Origin: an uncultured Oscillospiraceae bacterium
GTDB taxonomy: Bacteria > Bacillota > Clostridia > Oscillospirales > Ruminococcaceae
Direction: 5' to 3'
Assembly (NCBI GenBank): GCA_900542145.1
Contig: UQMF01000001.1
Location: 62,001 to 126,000, forward strand
DNA: 64,000 nucleotides
Position numbers and translations under genes: made by a program. The notes under the pieces were generated by a model, which was not told the origin of the DNA, made no database searches, and was given only the letters and a program-made list of their open reading frames with translations. This document shows positions 8,020 through 16,418 of the stretch, piece after piece (position 1 is the first letter of the stretch; each line of letters begins with the position of its first letter).

Positions 8020-8934
8020 TTACTGTTCAACAGTCGCCGGCTCGGCCGCTGCCGTGCCGTCATTCTCGCTTTCGCTGCCGTAGTATGTGCTCAGCGTCCG
8101 GCTGGATTCCTCGGATTCCGCCGTTGCGGAGATCTCCACCGCAAGATACGGATTCTCCTTTATCGTGCCCTCAACATTGAGAGCCTCGACGCGCTCGCCG
8201 TCAATCGTGGTCATCTGCCAGGAAACCGGGCTGTCCTCCCTGCCGGAGTATTTCGTGGTAAGCACCCAGCCGCAGCCCAGCACGCGCTTTCCGGAACCAA
8301 ACGGGATCTTGACGTCCTTAGTGGTATCCTCGACGTAGTAGCTTGCGGTGCGGCGCTCGCCATTGGGCTTGTCAACGTATCTCACGATACGGTAGTTCTC
8401 ATCGGAGGAGAGCACCTCGTAATTCGTATCCCGGAGCTGTAGATCAACGCCGGTAAGGGAAAGCCTGCCCATAAGCAGGGTCATGGTGATGTATGCCGCC
8501 GCGCCCACGACGAACATGAGCAGGTACATAGTACCCAATACAGTCTTGAGCGTTTCGTTCGCGCGGCACACGAAGAACATCACGACAATGACGCAGATCG
8601 GCGGAATCAGCATATACCAGTTGCCGAACGCCAGCAGGAACGACAGGAACAGGATAGGCGGCATGATCATTATGTTGACCTGGGTGATGACCTGACGCCT
8701 TGTGTAGATCATCAGCCCGAGTGCGGCAACATTGATGAACGCGTAAAGCACGAACAGGGAAGTCGGGTTCTCAAATTCGAGGAAGTAGGCGTAATTCAGC
8801 CAGGCAAGCCACACCAGAAGGCCGGTATATCCCCAGCAGACCACGGCAACGCCGCGCCTTACCCAGACGTTGTTAAATATCGAAGTCAGTATATCCATAA
8901 AGCTTCGGTTGTTTCTGCTGCCGACCTTATCCAT
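8020..8934 (-). CDS. Polytopic membrane protein of unknown function
   Basis: 304 aa; ATG at 8934 with GGAGGG upstream. About five membrane segments lie in residues ~27-160 (VAVVCWGYTGLLVWLAWL, LFVLYAFINVAALGLMI, IMPPILFLSFLLAF, MLIPPICVIVVMFFV, LGTMYLLMFVVGAAAYI), followed by a ~140-residue soluble C-terminal domain that is probably extracytoplasmic and beta-rich. It belongs to no family I recognise. It ends just before the DUF6076-like gene on the same strand and follows the anchored beta-sandwich protein gene, so the three may act together at the envelope. Confidence 0.75.
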   Translation of the reverse strand: MDKVGSRNNRSFMDILTSIFNNVWVRRGVAVVCWGYTGLLVWLAWLNYAYFLEFENPTSLFVLYAFINVAALGLMIYTRRQVITQVNIMIMPPILFLSFLLAFGNWYMLIPPICVIVVMFFVCRANETLKTVLGTMYLLMFVVGAAAYITMTLLMGRLSLTGVDLQLRDTNYEVLSSDENYRIVRYVDKPNGERRTASYYVEDTTKDVKIPFGSGKRVLGCGWVLTTKYSGREDSPVSWQMTTIDGERVEALNVEGTIKENPYLAVEISATAESEESSRTLSTYYGSESENDGTAAAEPATVEQ

Positions 8935-8971
8935 GCTTCCCTCCGAATTGTGTTTTTAATTTCCGTGTGAA

Positions 8972-9958
8972 TTAATAGAACTTCTTCTTTCTGTAGATCA
9001 GGTATCCTACAACTGCGCCGCCGGCGATCAGCACTGCAACGCCGATGATGATCATTATCATCATGACCGGGGATTCCGTCTGGTAGTTATCATTCCAATA
9101 GTCGCCGTAATCATGCGGCTGTTCACCCTCCATCTCCGGGACGTTGATCGACGTGGAATCGGACGGAGCGGATTCCTCGGGAGGTGTGCTGCTCTCGTCA
9201 CCGGGGGTGGTTGCGATCACTTCCTGGGTCGCTGGCTCTGCTGTGGTTCCGCTCTCCTCAGTGTTGGATGTTTCCGCAGTTGCTGTATGCTCCTCGGTCA
9301 CGGTCACGGGCTCCTCTGTCGGATCTGCCTGAGGTGCGGATGTCGTTGTTTCCTCCGGGGCGGAAGTCGTTGTAACGGTAGTTTCCGCAGGCTCGTCTGC
9401 CGCAGAATTGCCATTGGTCGTTATGCGAAAATTCTTTACAGAGATGGTGACATCTCCCTGCGCCTCGGAACCCCAGTTGGTTCTTACCTGGAACATAATG
9501 TATGCAGGCTTCTTGCCGGCGAATCCGTCATAGAAGTGCTTTCCGGTTTCCGTGACGGTGATCCACTCACCGTACTTCAGCTCGGTGTAGACTGACGGAT
9601 TTACCCAACCCCAGTTTGTCGTAAATGCAGGCAGGCAGCCGATCACGTCCTTGCCCTTTGTATCCAGACGGACATCGACAGATACGGAAACGTTGTCGTC
9701 ATTCCAGAAATCCAGGTTGGCATAGTCGTTAAAGAGTCTGAAACGCAGCGAGAGGAAATCCTGACCTGTGCTGTCGCTGAACTTAGCCGTAAAGGTTCCT
9801 TCAGTTCCGTTTATGTCACTGGTGTCAGCCTGGATCTCGTCACAGAGTTTCTTGTCATCTATCGAATAAGTATAGTCCGCAAATGCGCTAACTGAAACCG
9901 CCGCCATCACGACAAGAGCACATACGGCACAGGCAGCACGCTTTAAAATTCTAAACAT
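8972..9958 (-). CDS. Membrane-anchored surface protein with carbohydrate-binding-like beta-sandwich
   Basis: 328 aa; ATG at 9958 with GGAGGT upstream. A signal peptide covers ~1-27 (ending SVSAFA). Residues ~28-180 are beta-rich and aromatic (LRFRLFNDYANLDFW, TTNWGWVNPSVYTELKYGEW, FQVRTNWG), resembling a CBM-type jelly roll. Residues ~185-290 form a Thr/Glu/Pro linker rich in ETTVTTTS-like runs. A membrane span at ~298-322 (MMIMIIIGVAVLIAGGAVVG) and YRKKKFY anchor it. The CBM reading rests on composition only; a ligand-binding lipid- or wall-adjacent sensor is also possible. It has its own promoter and may lead the operon with the next two genes. Confidence 0.75.
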   Translation of the reverse strand: MFRILKRAACAVCALVVMAAVSVSAFADYTYSIDDKKLCDEIQADTSDINGTEGTFTAKFSDSTGQDFLSLRFRLFNDYANLDFWNDDNVSVSVDVRLDTKGKDVIGCLPAFTTNWGWVNPSVYTELKYGEWITVTETGKHFYDGFAGKKPAYIMFQVRTNWGSEAQGDVTISVKNFRITTNGNSAADEPAETTVTTTSAPEETTTSAPQADPTEEPVTVTEEHTATAETSNTEESGTTAEPATQEVIATTPGDESSTPPEESAPSDSTSINVPEMEGEQPHDYGDYWNDNYQTESPVMMIMIIIGVAVLIAGGAVVGYLIYRKKKFY

Positions 9959-10021
9959 AGTGTACCTCCAGTAGTTCAACACAGTAAACCGCAGCATATA
10001 TATTTTTCGCTGCATATATTT

Positions 10022-10050
10022 ATTGTATATCAAATCCCAGAAAAATTCAA
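10022..10050 (-). promoter_or_regulatory. Promoter of the beta-sandwich surface protein gene
   Basis: Minus strand TTGAAT (10050-10045), 17-base spacer, TACAAT (10027-10022). The leader that follows contains a GCAGC/GCTGC hairpin. Confidence 0.6.
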
Positions 10051-10160
10051 GTCTTTTTGATAACTTTATATTCTTTACACAAAATCCACACTATACGTTA
10101 CAGATATTTGGACCATGTGCATTAATATTGGTATATCGAAAAAGTATTCACAAACGACAG

Positions 10161-10184
10161 AAAACCCACACTGGAACAGTGCGG
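10161..10184 (-). terminator. Probable terminator after ftsZ
   Basis: Minus strand CCGCACTG / CAGTGTGG with a 3-base loop and one mismatch, followed by GTTTTC. Confidence 0.5.
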
Positions 10185-10211
10185 ATCTTCTGAAACATAT
10201 TTCGAAGTTCG

Positions 10212-11342
10212 TTACTTGGAATTCAGGATATTGATAAGCTTATCAATGTCGTTATCGCCGCCGAATTCGGGCGTCTGCACATTGAATCCGCCCACGGAAG
10301 CACCCTGACCTCCGTCAGCCGGTGCTGCGTCAACGGGCATGCCGTCCTCGTCGGTAACAAAATCCGTTGCGATCACGATAACGGAAACCTCGTCCTCTGC
10401 AAGTTCCTCGTCGAACTGCATACCCATCTTGATTTCAGCGTCGGGAGCAGCGTTCTTGGTGATCTCGCTCGCAATGCCGTCAACCTCGTCAGCGGAGGTC
10501 GTCATAGGAATGCTGATATTGATGAGCAGTCTGCGCGCGCCGAGTATCGACGTTTCAAGAAGCGGGCTGTGGAGCACCTGATCCAGGGCGTCCTCGTTCT
10601 TGTTGTCGCCCTTTCCGGTGCCGATCGCCATATGCGCAATACCGGAATCCTTCAGAGCCATGGTGACATCAGCGAAGTCAACGCTCATGAAACCTACGCC
10701 CTTTACTAGGTCGGAGATTCCCTTGACTGCCTTGTAAAGAACGCTGTCCACTGCCTTGAACGCGTCGATCATGCTCAGCTTGGCATTGGAGATCTCCTTT
10801 ACCTTCTCGTTCGGGATAACGATGAGGGAGTCAACATACTTGCGCATTTCTGCGATACCCTTGAGAGCCTGGTTCATCTTCGCCTGACCCTCGAATGCGA
10901 ACGGCTTGGTGACAACGCCGACCGTGAGCTTGCCCAGCTCCTTGGCGATATTCGCAACCACTGGAGCCGCGCCGGTTCCGGTGCCGCCGCCCATTCCGGC
11001 TGCGATGAACACCATGGATTCGTCCTCCATGACTGCCTTCAGTTCGTCGCGGTTCTCCTCAGCGGATTCCTGACCGACCTGGGGCTTGTTGCCGGCGCCC
11101 TGACCCTTGGTACGCTTCTTGCCGATCTGGATACGGCGCATACGGCTGCCGTCCTTGGAGCGCAGAGCCTTGACATCTGTGTTAGCAACGACATAGTCAA
11201 TTCCGGTCATTCCACCCTCAACCATGTGGCTGACTGCGTTTCCGCCGCCGCCGCCGACGCCGATGACCATAATTTTGGTCTGATCCTCAAAATCATCGTC
11301 CATTACAAATTCGTCATCGTGGTTATCTATTTCAAATGCCAT
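10212..11342 (-). CDS. ftsZ: Cell division protein FtsZ
   Basis: 376 aa, usual length. A tubulin-like GTPase that polymerises into the Z ring at midcell. Seen: the GVGGGGGNAV nucleotide loop at residue ~28, the tubulin signature GMGGGTGTGAAPVVA at ~116, PFAFEG, and the T7 region VDFADV at ~215. Two features are unusual: the T7-loop Asn that normally precedes xDFADV is Ser here (FMSVDFADV), and the C-terminal peptide is DIDKLINILNSK rather than the usual DxDIPxFLR-type tail. GGAGGG precedes the ATG, and a consensus promoter sits in the 173-base gap after ftsQ, so it can be transcribed apart from the dcw operon. No ftsA lies beside it. Confidence 0.95.
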   Translation of the reverse strand: MAFEIDNHDDEFVMDDDFEDQTKIMVIGVGGGGGNAVSHMVEGGMTGIDYVVANTDVKALRSKDGSRMRRIQIGKKRTKGQGAGNKPQVGQESAEENRDELKAVMEDESMVFIAAGMGGGTGTGAAPVVANIAKELGKLTVGVVTKPFAFEGQAKMNQALKGIAEMRKYVDSLIVIPNEKVKEISNAKLSMIDAFKAVDSVLYKAVKGISDLVKGVGFMSVDFADVTMALKDSGIAHMAIGTGKGDNKNEDALDQVLHSPLLETSILGARRLLINISIPMTTSADEVDGIASEITKNAAPDAEIKMGMQFDEELAEDEVSVIVIATDFVTDEDGMPVDAAPADGGQGASVGGFNVQTPEFGGDNDIDKLINILNSK

Positions 11343-11412
11343 ATCTGTTTACCCTCCATAATTTTTAGTGACGCCGGAATATAAAACTCCCCTGTCGATA
11401 CAACTACTTAAT

Positions 11413-11441
11413 ATTATATCAGATTAGAATAATAATTGCAA
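11413..11441 (-). promoter_or_regulatory. Promoter of ftsZ
   Basis: Minus strand TTGCAA (11441-11436), 17-base spacer, TATAAT (11418-11413). Confidence 0.75.
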
Positions 11442-11515
11442 CTGTTTTTTCAAAAATATTTTGACAAATTATGCCCAGCCGATGACAATCAGTTTGTGAT
11501 TTTTCCCGGAAAAGC

Positions 11516-12535
11516 TCACCCCTCTGCTGACCCTTCGGCAGTTCCGGCTTCGGCAGTGGTCTCTGCGGATTCTCCCAGCTCGGGAAGCACCTGCTCCTGC
11601 TCGTTCTTATCGCGTACGAACATCTTCTCCTCGGTGCGCAGGTCGATTATGACGTTGCCTTCCTCGCGCTTTATTGCTTCCGCTGCCTCGGCGAACTTCA
11701 CGCCGATATCCGCAACACCGCCAATCTGGAGCGTGATATTATCTCCGCAGTCGATGGAAATATCGAAGCGATCTGTCATGTTGATGAGAGTTATCTTCGG
11801 TAATCCGCATTCCTCCGCTGCTTCAAGTATCTGCGCCGGGATAGTGCTCTTGCCGGATTCCTTGGAGGTCAGCGTCCTGCCCGGGGAGAGATCCTCGGGG
11901 TCGTAGCCCTCCACCACCGGTATTCCCGGAGTGCTGCCGAGTTCCACGATCCTGCCCATTCTGGATATCGCCGCGTTGACTCCGCCGCTGCTCACCTGGT
12001 ACCACTTCTGCGCTTCCTTAACGACAATGCGTATCTTTGTGGGGAAGGATTTCTGCACCTCCACCTCGTCGATGAACGGGAATGCCGCCAGAATACGGGA
12101 CTCCGCCGCGCCGGTATCCATGTGCAGCAGATTCTGCCCCTTTTCCAGTCCGGATTGCCCCACCAACTGCTGAACGGTGTATCTTGCGTTGCCCTCCACC
12201 TCGATGGAAGCACAGTTGAACAGCACCGTGTTCGAAAGGATTATAAGCACAGTAATAATCACGGCTGCCGCCAGAATATAATACATCACGAAATTTGCTC
12301 CGCGCTTTCCGCGCCGCTTGCTGCGGACATCGCGATGGACTGTTGCCTGCCGGTATGCTCGGTCAGTCCTGCGGCGCTGCTCCGGAGTGAGCTGCCGCTG
12401 CGGCTGCCGTGGATTCCTCGCGGCAGGCTGAGGTTCCCGGCGCACCGCATTCTGCTGCGGACGCTGCGCCTTGTGGCGCTTCTCCACCGGACGCCCTTTC
12501 CCGGGACTGCTGCTTTTTTTCTTCCTGGTGTCCAT
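11516..12535 (-). CDS. ftsQ: Cell division protein FtsQ/DivIB
   Basis: 339 aa. A bitopic divisome protein linking FtsL/FtsB to septal wall synthesis. The cytoplasmic N-terminus (~80 residues) is long and very basic (PQQNAVRREPQPAARNPRQP). A membrane span lies at ~83-105, followed by a POTRA domain at ~108-180 (FNCASIEVEGNARYTVQQLV; GLEKGQNLLHMD; FPTKIRIVVKEAQ) and the beta domain to ~315 with INMTDRFDISI and GNVIIDLRTEEKMFV. The tail is acidic and Ala/Glu-rich. It sits 19 bases after murA. DivIB naming is an alternative in Firmicutes. Confidence 0.9.
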   Translation of the reverse strand: MDTRKKKSSSPGKGRPVEKRHKAQRPQQNAVRREPQPAARNPRQPQRQLTPEQRRRTDRAYRQATVHRDVRSKRRGKRGANFVMYYILAAAVIITVLIILSNTVLFNCASIEVEGNARYTVQQLVGQSGLEKGQNLLHMDTGAAESRILAAFPFIDEVEVQKSFPTKIRIVVKEAQKWYQVSSGGVNAAISRMGRIVELGSTPGIPVVEGYDPEDLSPGRTLTSKESGKSTIPAQILEAAEECGLPKITLINMTDRFDISIDCGDNITLQIGGVADIGVKFAEAAEAIKREEGNVIIDLRTEEKMFVRDKNEQEQVLPELGESAETTAEAGTAEGSAEG

Positions 12536-12554
12536 TTTCCGTGCTCCTTTGATT

Positions 12555-13823
12555 TTATCCTACCCGCGAAATATCGGCTCCAACCGATCTCAGCGTTTTT
12601 TCAATGCTCTCGTATCCCCGGTCGATATAGCATACGCCGGATATTTCAGACGTACCCTCCGCAGCCAGTGCCGCAGTGACCAGCGCCGCCCCTCCGCGAA
12701 GTTCCCCGGCGCACACTCTTGCACCGGACAGCGCAGGAACTCCCTGCACCACCGCTACCCTGCCCTCCACCTTGATGGAGGCTCCCAGGCGGATAAGCTC
12801 CGGCACATGACGGTAGCGGTTCTCGAAAATGTTCTCAACGAACACCGATGTCCCCTCCGCAACGGAACTCAGCGCCGTGAACGGAGCCTGAATATCCGTC
12901 GGGAAGCCCGGATAGGGCATTGTGCGTATAGTCGGCGGCGCTGTAAGTCTGCGCGTGCAGCTTATGTACAGCTTTCCTCCGCCGTAGGGATATATCCGGC
13001 AGCCCATGCTTTCCAGCACCGGCAGAAATCCCATCATGTGCTCCTGGCAGCACCGGGTGAGTATCAGCTCTCCCCGGGTCGCCGCCGCGCAGCAGAGGTA
13101 AGTCCCTGCGGCTATCCTGTCCGGAATAACGCTGTGCTCCGACGGCTCAAGGCGCTTCACACCCTCGATGGCGATGGTGCTACCTCCGGCGCCGGATATC
13201 CTCGCACCGCATTTGTTCAGGAATTCCGCCAGGTCAACTATCTCCGGCTCTCTCGCGGCGTTGTGGATCTCAGTGGTTCCCTCCGCGCAGGCTGCCGCCA
13301 GCATTATGTTCTCGGTCGCCCCCACCGATGGGAACGACAGCGTGACCCGCGCGCCGTGAAGTCCGCCGGGAGCCGCGCACTCCAGCCAGCCGTGCTGCTC
13401 CTCGATTTCCGCGCCCATCTCTCGCAGCGCCGCCAGGTGCAGGTCTATCGGACGCGCGCCAAGTTCGCACCCTCCCGGGAAAGTCAGCCTGCACCGCCGG
13501 GTGCGCCCTAGTACAGCCCCCAGGAATACGATGGAGGATCTCATTTCGCGCATGAGATTATCCGGTATTTCGTTTCCGCAGACGTTTGATGAATCCACGC
13601 AGACGGTGCTTCCATTCCTGCTGCACCTGCACCCCAGGCAGGAAAGTATCCTGCACGCGGCGTCCACGTCGGTCAACATGGGGCAGTTGTGCAGAATACA
13701 CTCCCCATGCGCCAGTATAGTAGCCGCCAGCAGCGGAAGCGCACTGTTCTTTGCGCCGTGCACCTGGATCTCTCCCTCCAGGCGCCTGCCGCCGTTTATG
13801 ACCAGCTTCTGGTTGTTCGCCAT
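12555..13823 (-). CDS. murA: UDP-N-acetylglucosamine 1-carboxyvinyltransferase (MurA)
   Basis: 422 aa, usual length. Catalyses transfer of enolpyruvate from PEP to UDP-GlcNAc, the first committed step of peptidoglycan synthesis. Seen: HGAKNSALPLLAATIL at residue ~18 (Lys/Asn pair), the catalytic Cys in FPGGCELGARPIDLHL at ~115, and ESMGCRIYPYG, FPTDIQAPFTAL in the second half. A Cys at the PEP site predicts ordinary fosfomycin sensitivity of this copy. GGAGGA precedes the ATG at 13823. Its place between murG and ftsQ is a common Firmicutes arrangement. Confidence 0.95.
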   Translation of the reverse strand: MANNQKLVINGGRRLEGEIQVHGAKNSALPLLAATILAHGECILHNCPMLTDVDAACRILSCLGCRCSRNGSTVCVDSSNVCGNEIPDNLMREMRSSIVFLGAVLGRTRRCRLTFPGGCELGARPIDLHLAALREMGAEIEEQHGWLECAAPGGLHGARVTLSFPSVGATENIMLAAACAEGTTEIHNAAREPEIVDLAEFLNKCGARISGAGGSTIAIEGVKRLEPSEHSVIPDRIAAGTYLCCAAATRGELILTRCCQEHMMGFLPVLESMGCRIYPYGGGKLYISCTRRLTAPPTIRTMPYPGFPTDIQAPFTALSSVAEGTSVFVENIFENRYRHVPELIRLGASIKVEGRVAVVQGVPALSGARVCAGELRGGAALVTAALAAEGTSEISGVCYIDRGYESIEKTLRSVGADISRVG

Positions 13824-13880
13824 AATATCACTCCTCCTGCATTGCTATGTATCCATAGTATGCCGGAGGGGGATTTTTGG

Positions 13881-15014
13881 TTATTCTGCGCCCTTTTCGC
13901 CCAGCAGGTCAAGTATCTCGCTGAGAATACGTCCTGCTGCGTCATTCTTCGCGGAGCGCCGCGAATTCTCCTCCATCAGCGCCAGGCGGCTGCGGTCGGA
14001 ATACAGTGCGGACACTTCCTCCACAAGCCTTGCCTTCGTGAGATCCTTGTCCTCAATGAGTATTGCCGCATGTGCGTCGCTGAGGGTGAGCGCGTTGTAG
14101 TACTGGTGGTTCTCAGCCGCGTTGGGATACGGCACAAGTATCGCCGGTCTGCCTATCGCCATCAGTTCGGTGATGGTCATTGCCCCGGCACGGGAAATGA
14201 TGAGGTCAGCCGCGCACATGCAGGTATACATATTGTCGATGTAATCCCGGAAAATGTGCTTTGTCTTGTCCTCGTGGGCGCCGGACTGCTCCAGGGCGCC
14301 ATAGAAGAGGTCCTTACCCTTTCCGCCGTAGGAGTGTATGTGGTTTATTCCGCCGTTCTTCTCCTCCCAGGCGATAAGCTCCGCGACTGCCTCGGTAATG
14401 CGGTTCGCGCCCAGGCTGCCGCCGAAGGAAAGTATCGTGAACTGGTCGGGAAGTCCCAGGCGCTTCCTTGCAGCGGAGCGCTCCTCGATCTCGATGTTGG
14501 AGCGCAGCGGATTTCCCGTGACCACGCAGTGCTCGGTACTCTTGAGGTATTTCTCAGCGTCTGCGGTGGCGAGCAGGATCTTGTCCGCCTTCTTCGCCAG
14601 CATTCTGGTCGCCATTCCCGGGTAGGAGTTGCTCTCGTGTGTGACGGTCTTTATTCCCATCGCCGCCGCCTGACCAAGAACTGTTCCGGTGACGTAGCCG
14701 CCGGTGCCGATAACGATATCCGGCTTGAATTCCCTGAGTATTTTGCGTACTGCATGCTTTGCCGCAAACAGGTACAGATACGCAGCCTTTGCGTTCCTGC
14801 CGATATTCTGTATTGAGATCTTCCGCTGGAATCCTGCCATCTCAACCGGCGCGAAATCATAGCCTGCCTTGGTCACAAGGCGCGCCTCCATTCCCTGTGG
14901 AGTACCGATGAACAGTATCTCCGCCTCCGGGAACACGCTTTTCAGCTTGTCGGCAATGGCAAGCGCCGGATTGATGTGCCCGGCGGTTCCGCCGGCTGCA
15001 AATATCGCTTTCAT
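13881..15014 (-). CDS. murG: UDP-N-acetylglucosamine transferase MurG
   Basis: 377 aa. Membrane-associated GT28 enzyme that adds GlcNAc to lipid I to make lipid II. Seen: N-terminal GGTAGHINPALAIAD, IGTGGYVTGTVLGQAA near residue 100, the FGGSLGANRITEAV UDP-binding turn at ~190, and the signature ISRAGAMTITELMAIGRPAILVP near ~290. AAAGGTGATAATAC precedes the ATG. A 96-base gap separates it from ftsW. Confidence 0.95.
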   Translation of the reverse strand: MKAIFAAGGTAGHINPALAIADKLKSVFPEAEILFIGTPQGMEARLVTKAGYDFAPVEMAGFQRKISIQNIGRNAKAAYLYLFAAKHAVRKILREFKPDIVIGTGGYVTGTVLGQAAAMGIKTVTHESNSYPGMATRMLAKKADKILLATADAEKYLKSTEHCVVTGNPLRSNIEIEERSAARKRLGLPDQFTILSFGGSLGANRITEAVAELIAWEEKNGGINHIHSYGGKGKDLFYGALEQSGAHEDKTKHIFRDYIDNMYTCMCAADLIISRAGAMTITELMAIGRPAILVPYPNAAENHQYYNALTLSDAHAAILIEDKDLTKARLVEEVSALYSDRSRLALMEENSRRSAKNDAAGRILSEILDLLGEKGAE

Positions 15015-15110
15015 GTATTATCACCTTTCAAGTTTTTACAAGGGGACATGCTGAATAAAGAAATGCGTAATTCCGCTCGTCTGAACGGGTCGGGTTTGCT
15101 CAGCATATCG

Positions 15111-16397
15111 CTAACTTAATTTTGCCCGTCTAGATATGGACAGCATTAATCCTATCTCGCACAGCAGCATGAACAGCGCCGTGCCGCCGTAGCTGAAGAA
15201 CGGCATTGAAATACCCGTATTCGGGGCGGCGGACACATTTACGCCTATGTTAAGGAATGCCTGTAATCCCACCTGGAGGGATATTCCCGTTGCCAGCATG
15301 AGTCCCATGCGGTCGTCGGATTTCCTGCCGATGTAGAAGCCGCGGAACACAAATATCAGAAACAGGAGAATTATTACAACTCCGCCGATGAAGCCGAACT
15401 CCTCGCAGCATACGGCGTAAACGAAGTCGTTCTGCGCCTCGGGGAGGTAGTAGTACTTCTGGGTGGAGTTATCGAAGCCCTTGCCCCACAGTCCGCCGGA
15501 GCCTACCGCCAGAACCGCCTGGTATGTCTGGTAGGTTTCCTTCTGCGGATCCGCCAGGGGGTCCCAGGTATTCGCGATTCTGCTCCAGAAGTAGGTGTAG
15601 TCCGAGAACATCAGCGCGATCAGCAGCACCAGCACTCCGGCGCCCAGCGCCAGGAAAACGTACCTGGTGTTGATTCCGCCGATGTAGAGCATGCACATCA
15701 TGATAGCGCCCATGATGACTATTGCGGAAAGGTGCGGCTGCATCATCAGCAGGACGACGACGATTCCGAAAACGATGAACGGCTTTACAAGCCCGACGGT
15801 GAAATGCCGCATTTTCTTGTAGTTGACCGCTATGTAATACGCCAGGTAGATTATCAGTCCGACCTTGAGTATATCCGAGGGCTGGAAGGAGCCTCCGCCC
15901 GGAAGGGGAAGCCAGCGCTTCGGGCCGCCCTCCATATTGCGGATACCGAACGGGATAACCAGCGCCGTAAGTCCCATGGACAGCGCCAGAAGGATATGTG
16001 CCAGCGATACGGTGCGGCGCTTTCCGAACCAGTAGGGGTGCCATTCATGCATGAGTATGCGGTAATCCACGAAGCTAAGCCCGAACATCGCGATAAGTCC
16101 GGCTATCGCGAATCCCACCTGCTTCGTCGCGTACTGGTAGGAATCTCCGCCGTTGTCGCGGTAGGAAAGCGCGTGGCTCGCCGAAAACATCATGGTGATC
16201 CCCATGACCAGCAGCACCAGTGTGATGACCAGCATGGGAATATCTATGCTGCCGCCCCAGTAGAAGATCCACCAGCGGTGCGGCTCTTTCGCCTTTTTCT
16301 CCGGGGCGGATTTCCCCCGGACAGGTCTGCGCTCCTGTTCGCCGCCCCCCTGCCGCGGAACGGCTCCGCGTCTTGCAGTTCTGCTATCTGCCGCCAT
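15111..16397 (-). CDS. ftsW: Septal peptidoglycan polymerase FtsW (SEDS family)
   Basis: 428 aa. SEDS glycosyltransferase that polymerises lipid II at the septum with its partner PBP. The cytoplasmic N-terminus (~45 residues) is basic and Arg-rich. About ten membrane segments follow, with GGPKRWLPLPGGGSFQPSDILKVGLIIYL, the QPHLSA loop, SRIANTWDPLADPQ, GSGGLWGKGF and EAQNDFVYAVCCEEFGFIGG, all SEDS hallmarks. The FtsW rather than RodA call rests on its position in the dcw cluster between mraY and murG. murD, usually beside ftsW, is missing here. Confidence 0.93.
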   Translation of the reverse strand: MAADSRTARRGAVPRQGGGEQERRPVRGKSAPEKKAKEPHRWWIFYWGGSIDIPMLVITLVLLVMGITMMFSASHALSYRDNGGDSYQYATKQVGFAIAGLIAMFGLSFVDYRILMHEWHPYWFGKRRTVSLAHILLALSMGLTALVIPFGIRNMEGGPKRWLPLPGGGSFQPSDILKVGLIIYLAYYIAVNYKKMRHFTVGLVKPFIVFGIVVVLLMMQPHLSAIVIMGAIMMCMLYIGGINTRYVFLALGAGVLVLLIALMFSDYTYFWSRIANTWDPLADPQKETYQTYQAVLAVGSGGLWGKGFDNSTQKYYYLPEAQNDFVYAVCCEEFGFIGGVVIILLFLIFVFRGFYIGRKSDDRMGLMLATGISLQVGLQAFLNIGVNVSAAPNTGISMPFFSYGGTALFMLLCEIGLMLSISRRAKLS

Positions 16398-16418
16398 TAG
16401 TGACCTCCTGAACCTGTA

